From: an uncultured Bacilli bacterium | Lineage (GTDB): Bacteria; Bacillota_I; Bacilli_A; RF39; UBA660 | Length of the DNA: 64,000 nucleotides | NCBI GenBank assembly: GCA_934096405.1 | Contig: CAKOLW010000003.1 | Location: forward strand, 1-64,000 | Direction: 5' to 3' | In this document: in pieces, positions 33,972 through 42,769 of the stretch | How positions within the stretch are numbered: position 1 is the first letter of the stretch | Layout: every line of letters begins with the position of its first letter | Notes under the pieces: generated by a model | What the model was told of the DNA's origin: nothing | Databases searched by the model: none | Seen by the model: only the letters and a program-made list of their open reading frames with translations | Made by a program: the position numbers and the translations under genes

Positions 33972-35492
33972 ATGAAGGAAAGAAAATATGCTTTGTTTGG
34001 AATAATTACAACAATAATTTTAATAATTGGAACTACACTAGCATACTTTAAATTTCAAGTATTTGGAAATAAAAAAGTAATAAATGTGGAATCAACTAAC
34101 TTACAAATAATATTTAATAATGGAGATAGTACATTTGAAGGAAATGCTTTAGAACCAGGTAATTATGATGAAATAAAGACATTTAGTGTTAAAAACGAAA
34201 CAGATACAGAGTTTAAATATAATATAATAATAAAAGATTTAATAAATACATTTGTAACAAAAGGTTATTTAGTATATAAAATAACTAATACATCAAATAA
34301 TGGAGGATACAGTATGAATGATTTTGAAGATATACCAAAATCATCAATAGCTTTAGATATAGGACTAGCATATAATATAACTATTCCATCAGGAGTAACA
34401 CAGGATTATACTATAGAGATAAAGTATTTAAATGATCCAAGTTATGATCAATCAGATGATATGGAAAAAGAAGTATCAGGAAGTATTTATATAGCAAAAG
34501 GAACAGAACCAACATTTATAACAAAAATATTAGAACAGAATAAAACAATAAGTGAAAGAACTAATTTTAAAGTAACTAATACAGATAAAACAACAGGAAC
34601 AATATATAAAACAAATAAAACAGAAGACTCTAGTGATGTATATTATTATTCAGGTAATACAATAAATAACTGGGTTAAGTTTGGAAAGTATACAACGGAT
34701 GATACTTCAAGTAAAAAATTATGGAAATCTGGAGACGATATGTACTGGAGAATAATAAGAACCAATGAAGATGGGAGTGTAAGACTATTATATTCTGGAA
34801 CAAGTCCAGATACAACAGAAGGCTATATAGGAACCTCAGCATTTAATAATTCAACTAAAGATCCATTGTATGTAGGTTATATGTATGGAACAAGTGGTTC
34901 ATTAGAAAGTAATAGAACAAATGAAAATGATAGTACAATAAAAACTGTAATTGACAAGTGGTATCAAAATAATTTACTAAATGATTATGATAAATATATA
35001 AGTAAATCAGCAATATATTGTAATGATAGAAATGCTAGTAATTATGCTTTAGAAGGAACATATTATTCTAGCGCATACAATAGAATTGAACAAGGATCGC
35101 CTACTTTAAAATGCGAAAATAAAAGTGATTCATTTAGTTATAATAATACAAGTGCAAAATTAAAATATCCTATAGCATTAGTAACTACAGATGAATTAAA
35201 TTTTGCTGGAGGATATCTACTTAGAGCTGAAGGCATTTATTTTACAGTTAATAGTAATAATCTTTCAATTACTAATACACTATTTTGGTGGACAATGAGT
35301 CCTTGGGGACTATACACTACGATAGCAGATACCTTCAGAGTAAAAGATACAGGAGTAATAAATGGAAACAATGTTTCATTTTTATTTGCAGTTAGACCTG
35401 TTATATCTGTATCATCATGTGCAAGAGTTAAATCAGGTAATGGAACAGCAGATAATCCATATGTAGTAGATGAAGAAGCTAGCACTTGCTAG
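33972..35492 (+). CDS. TasA-like surface protein with shared hypervariable module (paralogue 4 of 8)
   Basis: SipW-type signal peptide (RKYALFGIITTIILIIG, then TTLAYF) and a TasA-like domain (ESTNLQIIFNNGDSTFEG, EPGNYDEIKTFSVKNET, YTIEIKYLNDPSYDQSDDME). The shared module has ILEQNKTISERTNF where others have LRDNP. It continues NNWVKFGKYTTDDTS, a short 18-residue insert, YWRIIRTNEDGSVRLLYSG, MYGTSGSLESNRTNEN, AIYCNDRNAS, YPIALVTTDE, WWTMSP, RPVISVSSC, GTADNPYVVDE and a terminal Cys. AAAATGGAGG precedes the ATG right after the leader. Its expression is probably controlled by the attenuator-like leader. Confidence 0.85.
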   Translation: MKERKYALFGIITTIILIIGTTLAYFKFQVFGNKKVINVESTNLQIIFNNGDSTFEGNALEPGNYDEIKTFSVKNETDTEFKYNIIIKDLINTFVTKGYLVYKITNTSNNGGYSMNDFEDIPKSSIALDIGLAYNITIPSGVTQDYTIEIKYLNDPSYDQSDDMEKEVSGSIYIAKGTEPTFITKILEQNKTISERTNFKVTNTDKTTGTIYKTNKTEDSSDVYYYSGNTINNWVKFGKYTTDDTSSKKLWKSGDDMYWRIIRTNEDGSVRLLYSGTSPDTTEGYIGTSAFNNSTKDPLYVGYMYGTSGSLESNRTNENDSTIKTVIDKWYQNNLLNDYDKYISKSAIYCNDRNASNYALEGTYYSSAYNRIEQGSPTLKCENKSDSFSYNNTSAKLKYPIALVTTDELNFAGGYLLRAEGIYFTVNSNNLSITNTLFWWTMSPWGLYTTIADTFRVKDTGVINGNNVSFLFAVRPVISVSSCARVKSGNGTADNPYVVDEEASTC

Positions 35493-35534
35493 GATGAAAT
35501 GTTTGTAAAACTTATAAAAAATGTTATAATTTAC

Positions 35535-35563
35535 TTGACAAAGCATACTAATTATTGTATTAT
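35535..35563 (+). promoter_or_regulatory. Promoter of infC-rpmI-rplT
   Basis: TTGACA (35535-35540), 17 bases, TATTAT (35558-35563). Confidence 0.85.
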
Positions 35564-35574
35564 TTAATACGTAG

Positions 35575-35689
35575 AAAAGAGAAAGAAGTGTATCCACACT
35601 CACCTGACTGACTAAGTTGGTAGGTAAAATGCTTAATATTGTTTAAGTTTTTAGAGTGGATACGTTTGTATTCACTTTTTATTATATGT
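35575..35689 (+). promoter_or_regulatory. infC leader (probable L20 autoregulatory leader)
   Basis: A structured leader of about 130 nt in which GTATCCAC (35590-35597) pairs with GTGGATAC (35656-35663). A CACCTGACTGACT segment and T-rich 3' ends follow the stem. In Bacillus-type bacteria this operon is repressed by L20 binding its leader; position and size fit that class. The details of the L20 mimic cannot be verified by eye. Confidence 0.65.
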
Positions 35690-35702
35690 GGAGGTGTTTA
35701 GT

Positions 35703-36221
35703 ATAGCTAAACAAGATAATGTTCTTATAAATGAACAAATTAAATTTAACGAAGTAATGGTAATTGGACCTAATGGAGAAAAATTAGGTGTCAAAAAAAT
35801 TGAGGATGCTAGAACTTTAGCTAATTATGCTGGACTGGATTTAGTTTTAATGAGTTCATCAGGTATGCCTGTATGTAAAGTTATAGACTATAATAAGTTT
35901 AAGTATGAGAAAACTAAAAAGGAAAAAGAAGCTAAAAAAAGACAAAGAGAACAAAACTTAGAATTAAAAGAGTATCGTTTGAGCGTTACTATTGATGTTC
36001 ATGACTTTGAAACTAAACTTAAAAATGCTAGAAGTTATGTAGAAAAAGGTCATAAAGTAAAAGTATCAGTGAGATTTAAAGGTAGACAAATAGCACATCC
36101 AGAGCTTGGAAAAGATGTTATTGTTAGATTTGCTGATAGACTAAGTGATGTTGGAGAAATTAGCGAATTACCAAAACTTGAGGGAAGAAGTATAAGTTTA
36201 GTCGTAGCACCTAAAAAATAA
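35703..36221 (+). CDS. infC: Translation initiation factor IF-3, likely AUA start
   Basis: IF-3 proofreads start-codon selection. The protein matches the family from AKQDNVLINEQIKFNEVMVI and NGEKLGVKKIEDAR through KVIDYNKFKYEKTKKEKEAKK and the C-terminal domain ending GRSISLVVAPKK. The only well-placed start is ATA at 35703: GGAGGTG is 7 bases upstream, and the protein N-terminus fits from there. In-frame GTG codons at 35688 and 35694 lie before or inside that Shine-Dalgarno site. infC is known to use rare AUU-type starts for self-control, so AUA is plausible. About 172 aa. Confidence 0.93.
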   Translation: MAKQDNVLINEQIKFNEVMVIGPNGEKLGVKKIEDARTLANYAGLDLVLMSSSGMPVCKVIDYNKFKYEKTKKEKEAKKRQREQNLELKEYRLSVTIDVHDFETKLKNARSYVEKGHKVKVSVRFKGRQIAHPELGKDVIVRFADRLSDVGEISELPKLEGRSISLVVAPKK

Positions 36222-36237
36222 AGAAGGAGAGATAAAT

Positions 36238-36432
36238 ATGCCAAAACAAAAGACACATAAAGGAATAGCTAAAAAAGTAACTAAAAGAAATAGTGGAAGT
36301 CTTAAAATAGGACATCCAGGAGCAAACCATAAAACAGGAAAGAAACCAACAAGTTTCAATAGAAATCATAGAGAACAAAGCACATTAAGTAGTGCTGATA
36401 TGAACAGATATAAGAAAGCGTTAAGGGGGTAA
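36238..36432 (+). CDS. rpmI: 50S ribosomal protein L35
   Basis: A 64-aa basic protein: PKQKTHKGIAKKVTKRNSG, HKTGKKP, then STLSSADMNRYKKALRG. These are the conserved start and end of L35. AAGGAGAG precedes the ATG. It sits between infC and rplT as is standard. Confidence 0.97.
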   Translation: MPKQKTHKGIAKKVTKRNSGSLKIGHPGANHKTGKKPTSFNRNHREQSTLSSADMNRYKKALRG

Positions 36433-36437
36433 TGTAG

Positions 36438-36968
36438 ATGACAAGAGTTAAAGGCGGAACTGTAACAAGAGCAAGAAGAAAAAAAGTATTAAAACAAGCA
36501 AAAGGATATTTTGGAAGTAAACATAGACTATATAAAACTGCTCAAGAACAATTAATGCATAGTGGTAGATATAGTTTCAATGATAGAAAGAAAAATAAGG
36601 GTAACTTTAGAAAAATTTGGATTACAAGAATTAATGCTGCTTGTAGAATGAATGACATTAGTTATAGTAAGTTTATAGATGGACTTAATAAAGCTGGTGT
36701 TGAAATTAACAGAAAGATGTTAAGTGAATTAGCAATCCAAGATATGAATGAATTTACTAAATTAGTAAATATTGCTAAAGATGCTTTAAATGGTAAAGTA
36801 AAAAAAGCTGTAGAAACTAAAGAAGTAAAAAGTGAAGTTAAAAAAGAAACTAAGAAAGATGGTTTAGAATCTAAAACAGTTGCTGAATTAAAAGAATTAG
36901 CTAAAGAAAAAGGAATTGAAGGTTACACTACAATGAAAAAAGCAGATTTATTAAATGCTTTAAAGTAG
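36438..36968 (+). CDS. rplT: 50S ribosomal protein L20 with C-terminal Rho_N/SAP-like extension
   Basis: Residues 1-118 are a normal L20 ([72 protein letters not shown]). A lysine/glutamate linker and a motif [20 protein letters not shown], then [13 protein letters not shown], follow. That tail has the helix-extended-loop-helix pattern of Rho_N/SAP/LEM domains, which bind nucleic acid or protein. Total length is 176 aa against about 118 in most bacteria. Last gene of the infC operon; it probably also autoregulates the operon through the leader. Confidence 0.95.
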   Translation: MTRVKGGTVTRARRKKVLKQAKGYFGSKHRLYKTAQEQLMHSGRYSFNDRKKNKGNFRKIWITRINAACRMNDISYSKFIDGLNKAGVEINRKMLSELAIQDMNEFTKLVNIAKDALNGKVKKAVETKEVKSEVKKETKKDGLESKTVAELKELAKEKGIEGYTTMKKADLLNALK

Positions 36969-36999
36969 AAAAGTAATCTTCTTTTTTATGTAGGAAGTA

Positions 37000-37028
37000 T
37001 TGAAGTTTATGGTTTCTTATGATAAATT
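37000..37028 (+). promoter_or_regulatory. Promoter of the small tandem pair
   Basis: TTGAAG, 17 bases, TAAATT with extended -10 TGA, ending 17 bases before the ATG at 37046. Confidence 0.5.
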
Positions 37029-37045
37029 ATAAGTGAGGAATAATT

Positions 37046-37396
37046 ATGAATATAAAAGATAAATTTAAAATTAAGAAGTTTTATTTAGAAAAGAAGAAAG
37101 AGTTATTACTAAACTTAAAAAAGAATGTTACCTTAATTGATTGTTGTTCACCTAATGGGTATTTTTTGTGCCAACATGAACTAAAAGATAGTGTTGTGAA
37201 TGGGTATTTATATAGTAATATAACGGAAGATGAAATAAAGTATTTAAAAGATTTAGCTGATAGAGATGGTATAAATTTTAATGTTAAGTTTTCACCATAT
37301 AGACCATTTGAATTTGTTGCAACAACTGAATATATAAATAATAATATTGGTTCTTTTAAGAGAAAGAAAGTTAAATATTTTAATTGTTATTATTAA
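37046..37396 (+). CDS. Hypothetical basic protein, first of a tandem paralogous pair
   Basis: A 116-aa protein starting KDKFKIKKFYLEKKKELLL, with a central FLCQHELKDSVVNGYLYSN and a conserved FSPYRPFEFVATTEY near the end. The next gene product shares the same plan (KIKKLYLMMKKELLLKLKG ... YSPYRPVTISPTSEF). It is predicted soluble and no known motif was seen. GTGAGGA precedes the ATG. Confidence 0.65.
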   Translation: MNIKDKFKIKKFYLEKKKELLLNLKKNVTLIDCCSPNGYFLCQHELKDSVVNGYLYSNITEDEIKYLKDLADRDGINFNVKFSPYRPFEFVATTEYINNNIGSFKRKKVKYFNCYY

Positions 37397-37414
37397 TATC
37401 AATAAGGATATATT

Positions 37415-37726
37415 ATGAATAAAGAAGAAAAAATTAAAATTAAGAAGTTATATTTGATGATGAAAAAAGAATTACTATTAAAGTTAAAAGGTAAAGTGAA
37501 ATGTTATAAATTTGGTAAAAATATATATTTTGTGAAAAATAATTATAAGAATATTAGTGTACAAAAATATTTAACAAGTGATTATGAAGAAAAAAATGTA
37601 AGATATTTAAAAGAATTAGTAGAAAATAATAATTTATCTTTTCAGATTAAATATTCTCCTTATAGACCAGTTACTATTTCTCCTACTAGTGAATTTATAA
37701 GAAAATATTATAGATTTATAAAATAA
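37415..37726 (+). CDS. Hypothetical basic protein, second of a tandem paralogous pair
   Basis: A 103-aa paralogue of the preceding gene with the same start (EKIKIKKLYLMMKKELLLKL) and the same YSPYRP motif near residue 81. It lies 18 bases downstream with AAGGATA before the ATG. Function is unknown; the shared short basic design could suit RNA or membrane binding. Confidence 0.65.
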   Translation: MNKEEKIKIKKLYLMMKKELLLKLKGKVKCYKFGKNIYFVKNNYKNISVQKYLTSDYEEKNVRYLKELVENNNLSFQIKYSPYRPVTISPTSEFIRKYYRFIK

Positions 37727-37874
37727 GTGATATTTTTAATAATATTAATGCTAAATTTGTGAAATAAATGCAAAAATGTTAAAAATAATGAAAATTTATT
37801 AAGTTTAAATTCTTATACTTGTATATAAAATTATATATACTATTGAAGAATTTGATATAATGTAATTTATTTTA

Positions 37875-37914
37875 TACAAAGTATTGACAAACTATACTTT
37901 ATATGGTACAATTA
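37875..37914 (+). repeat. 40-bp promoter repeat, copy 2
   Basis: Identical over 40 bases to 1281-1320. It carries TTGACA (37884-37889), a 17-base spacer and TACAAT (37907-37912), and drives the gene at 37959. The AT-rich 150 bases upstream hold no gene that I can support. Confidence 0.9.
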
Positions 37915-37958
37915 TATCACTTGATGGTAATACACATGTTAAAAAGGGGGAATTAAGA

Positions 37959-38282
37959 ATGTGTACTAATAGTGAAAATCAAATTAAAATAACTTTAGGA
38001 AAGAGAATTTATGAAGTATTAAAAAATGAATATCTTCAATGTTTAAGAACTTATCTTAGAGCTAACAAGAGAGTGGATTTAAGTGAAATTAATCCAATGG
38101 TATCTATTCCTACTGATTTTAGAATAGGTAATGTAGTTATGGATGGACAAGTTCTTGCAGTAACTAAAAAATATATGAATATTAATGGACTTGATTTTGA
38201 ATATATTTATGGTGATGATGGTTACGTATATTTTAATATAAGTTCACTTATAGAAGAAAAAAGTAAAAGTAAAAAGGCCTAA
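37959..38282 (+). CDS. Hypothetical protein, 107 aa
   Basis: A soluble protein starting MCTNSENQIKITLGKRIYEV with a helical first half and a beta-rich second half (IPTDFRIGNVVMDGQVLAVT, LDFEYIYGDDGYVYF). AAAAAGGGGG lies about 8 bases before the ATG. The frame stays open upstream only through the promoter repeat. Its stop lies inside a terminator hairpin shared with the convergent FemX-like gene. No family recognised. Confidence 0.65.
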   Translation: MCTNSENQIKITLGKRIYEVLKNEYLQCLRTYLRANKRVDLSEINPMVSIPTDFRIGNVVMDGQVLAVTKKYMNINGLDFEYIYGDDGYVYFNISSLIEEKSKSKKA

Positions 38283-38298
38283 TCTTGTAGGCCTTTTT
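38271..38298. terminator. Bidirectional terminator over two convergent stop codons
   Basis: AAAAAGGCCTA (38271-38281) pairs perfectly with TAGGCCTTTTT (38288-38298). Both stop codons (+ strand TAA 38280-38282, - strand TAG 38281-38279) fall in the stem and loop. Confidence 0.92.
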
Positions 38299-39532
38299 TG
38301 TTAAATTCTTTATGAAGAGCATGTGTACTCCATAATAGAGCATATTTATTTTGATTTATTATAAAATCAAATTCTCCAATGTATTCAAATACTTTTGGAT
38401 TCCAACTTAATTTAAAATCATTTAATCCTTTATATGGATTGTTACTATCATTTGTACCAGTTATACCATTTAAATCTAAGAAACTATAACCATCATTTTT
38501 ATACTTATTTATAATCATATAATGTAAATAATGATTTGGAAGTAATCTCTTATAACTTTTAATAAATCCACTAGTATATATAGTAGCAACATTTTTATAT
38601 TTTATAACTATTGCACCTGCAACAACTTCTTTAGCTGTTCCCTTTAAAATCTTTTCGTTTACGTCTGTCATTTCATTATTTAAATCATTAAGTTTTTTAT
38701 CACTTAATGTTTTTTCATTATAAACTTGTCTATTTTGAGGATCCTGTTGGAATAATTTATTTAATTTTTCATTTATGTCAAGTTCAATTAAAATTTCTTC
38801 TTGGAGATTTTCTAAATATTCATGATATGCTACATCTACTAAATATAAATCAACCATTCCTTTAGCATCAAAAGTTTTATACAAGTATTTATAAAAGTCT
38901 GGGTTAATATCATCTTTTCTTTTAACTAATTCATATAAATCATTTAAATTATATATATCTCCTTTATATATGTTTAATCCTTTTTGACCAATTCTTTCTA
39001 GGTTAGATTGTAATTTTTTATCTAAGTTATTAAAATTAAAAGTTTTTAAATTTAATATTGGATTATATTTTGGTAATAAACTTTCAAAATATATATTATC
39101 TTTTAATTTTTGATATTTGTTTTGTACTAAATCAAATATAATATTATTACCAACTTGATTAACTACTTTAGTATTATCTATTATATTTACATTGCTATAT
39201 ATAACTAATGGATTTATTTTAATAAAAGCATAGTTCTTTTTATTAAAATATTTTCTTAATGAAGTAGAGAAGTCTTCTAGTAATTCAGTGTTGGTATAAT
39301 CAATTAAAAATCCTCTAGGACTATATCCATATTTAACATTTAAAGAAATATTTTTTTCTAATATTAAAGAAGCACCTACAAGTTCATTATTTATATAACC
39401 ACCTATATAAATATCTTTATAACCACATTTACTCATAAATTCTCCGTAAGTACTTGTTTCATAAAAACTTCCTAATGGATGTTTGGATGAAAAATCATCA
39501 AAAGTATTCTTGTCTATTTCTTTAATAGTCAT
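38279..39532 (-). CDS. FemX/MurM-like aminoacyltransferase
   Basis: FemABX proteins add amino acids from aminoacyl-tRNA to the peptidoglycan stem peptide or lipid II. The 417-aa protein has the two GNAT-like halves: HPLGSFYETSTYGEFMSKCG and YGYSPRGFLIDY in the first; VVAGAIVIKYKNVATIYTSG, HYLHYMIINKYKNDGY and FKLSWNPKVFEYIGEFDFII in the second. The charged coiled-coil arm between them (about residues 240-300) is present. There is no signal peptide, fitting a cytoplasmic membrane-face enzyme. GGAGTGATT precedes the ATG. The exact residue added cannot be told. Confidence 0.9.
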   Translation of the reverse strand: MTIKEIDKNTFDDFSSKHPLGSFYETSTYGEFMSKCGYKDIYIGGYINNELVGASLILEKNISLNVKYGYSPRGFLIDYTNTELLEDFSTSLRKYFNKKNYAFIKINPLVIYSNVNIIDNTKVVNQVGNNIIFDLVQNKYQKLKDNIYFESLLPKYNPILNLKTFNFNNLDKKLQSNLERIGQKGLNIYKGDIYNLNDLYELVKRKDDINPDFYKYLYKTFDAKGMVDLYLVDVAYHEYLENLQEEILIELDINEKLNKLFQQDPQNRQVYNEKTLSDKKLNDLNNEMTDVNEKILKGTAKEVVAGAIVIKYKNVATIYTSGFIKSYKRLLPNHYLHYMIINKYKNDGYSFLDLNGITGTNDSNNPYKGLNDFKLSWNPKVFEYIGEFDFIINQNKYALLWSTHALHKEFNKKGLQD

Positions 39533-39631
39533 ACATAATCACTCCTAGTTATGATTATAACATAATTATTAAATTAATTGTAGTTTTTTCTTTTTTATTA
39601 TTGTATAATTAAGGTAATAGAAGGTGAATAT

Positions 39632-40873
39632 ATGAGTAAGATAAAAGATGTAGTAGCTAGAGAAATATTAGATTCTAGAGGTAATCCAACTGTTGAAGTT
39701 AAAGTGTTTACTGAAAAGGGAAATGTAGGAGTGTTTAGTGTTCCTAGTGGGGCTTCTACAGGTAAGAAAGAGGCTTTAGAGTTAAGAGATAATGATGAAA
39801 GATATATGGGTAAAGGTGTTTTAAAAGCAGTTAATAACGTAAATAATATAATTAAACCTAGAATAATTGGTATGAATGTAGAGAATCAAAAGAGTATTGA
39901 TGAGTTATTAATTAGTTTAGATGGTACACCTAATAAAAGTTATTTAGGGGCTAATAGTATATTAGGAGTTAGTGTAGCGTGTATAAAAGCATCTAGTTTA
40001 GATAATAATGAAGAATTATATAGATATTTAAATAAAAGAGAAGTTAGAGTACCTTACTGTATGTTTAATGTATTAAATGGGGGTAAACATGCTCCTAATA
40101 ATGTAGATATACAAGAATTTATGATTGTACCTAAATTTAGTACATTTAAAGAATCTTTAAGAGCTGCTAGTGAAGTATTTCATAATTTAAAGAATTTATT
40201 AAGTGAAAAAGAATTAGTTACTTCTGTAGGAGATGAGGGTGGTTTTGCACCTGATTTAGAAAATAATGAAGAAGCTTTAATGCTAATAGTGAAATCTATT
40301 GAAATGGCTGGGTATATACCTGGTAAAAATATATTTATTGCTTTAGATGTAGCGGCTAGTAGTTTTTATAATGAAAATAGTGATACTTATAAAATTGATA
40401 ATAAGAATTTAAATAGAGAAGAATTATTGAATTATTATATAGATTTAGTTAAGAAATATCCTATTATAAGTATAGAAGATCCTTTTGATGAAAATGATAA
40501 ATTAGGATTTAAGATGATTACTGATTCATTAGGTAAAAAAATAAGTATAGTTGGAGATGACTTATTTGTTACTAATAAAGAATTATTAAAAAGTGGAATT
40601 GAAGAAGGACTTTGTAATGCTATTATAATTAAACCTAATCAAGTTGGTACTTTTTATGAAACTTTAGAGACTATAGTACTTGCTAAACAAAATAAATATA
40701 CTCCTATAGTTAGTCATAGAAGTGGAGAAACAACAGATACTTTTATAAGTGATTTAGCAGTTGCTTTAAATATTCCTTTTATGAAGAGTGGTAGTACTTC
40801 TAGAGGAGAAAGAATTTGTAAATATAATAGATTATTAGAAATAGAAGAAGAATTAAATAAAAATATTGAATAA
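39632..40873 (+). CDS. eno: Enolase
   Basis: Converts 2-phosphoglycerate to phosphoenolpyruvate in glycolysis. The 413-aa protein shows AREILDSRGNPTVEV, the SGASTGKKEALELRD loop and GDEGGFAPDL. Metal ligands are in ALDVAASSFY, ISIEDPFDENDK and IVGDDLFVTN, the catalytic Lys in AIIIKPNQVGT, and SHRSGETTDTFI follows. AGAAGGTGA precedes the ATG. Some metabolic role for glycolysis in this organism follows. Confidence 0.97.
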   Translation: MSKIKDVVAREILDSRGNPTVEVKVFTEKGNVGVFSVPSGASTGKKEALELRDNDERYMGKGVLKAVNNVNNIIKPRIIGMNVENQKSIDELLISLDGTPNKSYLGANSILGVSVACIKASSLDNNEELYRYLNKREVRVPYCMFNVLNGGKHAPNNVDIQEFMIVPKFSTFKESLRAASEVFHNLKNLLSEKELVTSVGDEGGFAPDLENNEEALMLIVKSIEMAGYIPGKNIFIALDVAASSFYNENSDTYKIDNKNLNREELLNYYIDLVKKYPIISIEDPFDENDKLGFKMITDSLGKKISIVGDDLFVTNKELLKSGIEEGLCNAIIIKPNQVGTFYETLETIVLAKQNKYTPIVSHRSGETTDTFISDLAVALNIPFMKSGSTSRGERICKYNRLLEIEEELNKNIE

Positions 40874-40922
40874 ATATAAAATATTTGATAGAATTTAAGA
40901 TAGTGATAATAGGAGTGAAACT

Positions 40923-42716
40923 ATGAGTAAAGAAATTAAAAGAAGTTATAAATTAACTATGTTAGTGGCTGTTTTATGTTTAATAGTAATAGTAGGATCT
41001 ACTACTTATGCTTATTTTAAAACTAGAATTAGTGGTAGTGGTACTAAGATTGATATAAGTGGTAAGACTTTTGATTTAAATATTAATGAGAATAGTATTA
41101 CACTTAATTCATTAAAGCCTATATATGATACAGATAAGGCTACTAAAGCTAATATAAAAACATTTACTGTTAGTGGTGGTGGCGTATCTAGTGGGTGCGT
41201 AAGTATTTATTTAACTTTAGATAGTATAGGTACTAACTTAGTTACTAGATTTTTAAAATATGAATTATTAGATGGTAGTACTTTAGTATCAGCAGGAGAT
41301 TTTAGTGGAAGAAGTGTTGGTAGTAGTGTATCTTTAGCTAAGAATATATCCTTAAGCGATTTAAGTAGTAAATCTTATACATTAAGAATATGGTTAAGTT
41401 ATGATGCTGATACAGATCAAAGTAGTATTTTAACAGGTACAGAAGCTGATAGAACATTGCAAGCTCATTTAAAAGCAGTTGGTACAACTGGTGCTTGTAA
41501 AGAATTAACTTTAAAAGAAGCAATTTTAAAAGATAATCCAACAGTCAGTGAAAGAACTAGTTTTACATCAACTAATGTAGCTAATACGACAGGAACAATA
41601 TATAAAACAAATAAGACAGAAGACTCTAGTGATGTATATTATTACTCAGGTAATACAACAAATAACTGGGTTAAATTTGGAAAAGAAACAAGAGGTACTT
41701 GTTCATATAATAACAATAAGGTTATATATGTTGATTCAATAGAAGAATGGGAAGAGAAAGATAATAATTTATTAGAGTCTGAATGTACTGCTGCTAATGT
41801 TTGTATTTTTGAGGGAAATTATTATGTTTTTGGAGAAGAAGGCGTTACTTGTGCCGACTTAGATGGAACATCAGTTAATGAAAAGGCTACATTTACTCCA
41901 TACCAATTAGATGCTTATTGGAGAATAATAAGAACAAATGAAGATGGTAGTGTAAGACTATTGTATTTTGGAACAAGTCCTGATACTACCGAACCTAGTA
42001 TAGGTGTAAGTTATTTTAATGATAATAATTATGTCGGACAGTCTGGATATATGTATGATTTATATGTTGCAGGTTATTCAACGGATTATGATGAAATTAG
42101 AGCTAATACTACAGATAGTACAATAAAAAAATTTATCGATACATGGTATGAAAAAAACTTATTAAGCAATTATGACAAATATATAAGCAAAGCTGCTATA
42201 TATTGTAATGATAGAAGTATAAAAGATAAAGATAATTTTTCTATGCCTACTAGAGATGATGTTGGTGCTTATATAAGGTTGTCCCATAAATCTCCATCTT
42301 ATAAATGTGGTGCTGATAAAGATAATAATTTAATAGAGTCTACACAAGCAGTTGCAGATAAATTTAGTGCAAGTACAACAGGTGGAGGAAATGGACAATT
42401 AAAATATCCAATTGCTTTAATGACTGTTGACGAAATATCATTTGCTAGTATTTCTTCTACTAAATGGTATAATACAAATAGTAATAGTAATTCTGACTTA
42501 AATAATATAGGTTGGTGGCTTCTATCACCTTCTTCCTATAATTTATCTTCACAAGTATACAATATTGGTTCAACTGGTGCTATGAATGATACTACTAAGC
42601 CAAATGAACTTTATACTGTTCGTCCTGTAATTTCCTTAGCCTCTTGTGTCAAAGTAACAGGAAGTGGGACTACAACTGATCCGTATATCGTGAATGAAAG
42701 TGCTAGTACATGCTAA
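40923..42716 (+). CDS. Camelysin/TasA-type surface protein with shared hypervariable module (paralogue 5 of 8)
   Basis: The signal region (KLTMLVAVLCLIVIVGSTT, then YAYF) and a beta-rich domain (DISGKTFDLNINENSITL, GSSVSLAKNISLSDLSSKSY, YTLRIWLSYDADTDQ) form a second TasA/camelysin-like chassis, clearly different from paralogues 3, 4 and 8. The shared module follows: EAILKDNPTVSERTSF, TNNWVKFG, a Cys-containing insert of about 75 residues, YWRIIRTNEDGSVRLLYFG, AIYCNDRSI, YPIALMTVDE, WWLLSP, RPVISLASC, GTTTDPYIVNE and a terminal Cys. AGGAGTGA precedes the ATG. Confidence 0.83.
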   Translation: MSKEIKRSYKLTMLVAVLCLIVIVGSTTYAYFKTRISGSGTKIDISGKTFDLNINENSITLNSLKPIYDTDKATKANIKTFTVSGGGVSSGCVSIYLTLDSIGTNLVTRFLKYELLDGSTLVSAGDFSGRSVGSSVSLAKNISLSDLSSKSYTLRIWLSYDADTDQSSILTGTEADRTLQAHLKAVGTTGACKELTLKEAILKDNPTVSERTSFTSTNVANTTGTIYKTNKTEDSSDVYYYSGNTTNNWVKFGKETRGTCSYNNNKVIYVDSIEEWEEKDNNLLESECTAANVCIFEGNYYVFGEEGVTCADLDGTSVNEKATFTPYQLDAYWRIIRTNEDGSVRLLYFGTSPDTTEPSIGVSYFNDNNYVGQSGYMYDLYVAGYSTDYDEIRANTTDSTIKKFIDTWYEKNLLSNYDKYISKAAIYCNDRSIKDKDNFSMPTRDDVGAYIRLSHKSPSYKCGADKDNNLIESTQAVADKFSASTTGGGNGQLKYPIALMTVDEISFASISSTKWYNTNSNSNSDLNNIGWWLLSPSSYNLSSQVYNIGSTGAMNDTTKPNELYTVRPVISLASCVKVTGSGTTTDPYIVNESASTC

Positions 42717-42723
42717 AATATAC

Positions 42724-42752
42724 TAGACAATTAAAATGATTTGTGGTATTCT
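42724..42752 (+). promoter_or_regulatory. Promoter of the ileS T-box transcript
   Basis: TAGACA (42724-42729), 17 bases, TATTCT (42747-42752); modest match. Confidence 0.5.
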
Positions 42753-42769
42753 TTAATGGTAAAACAAAT

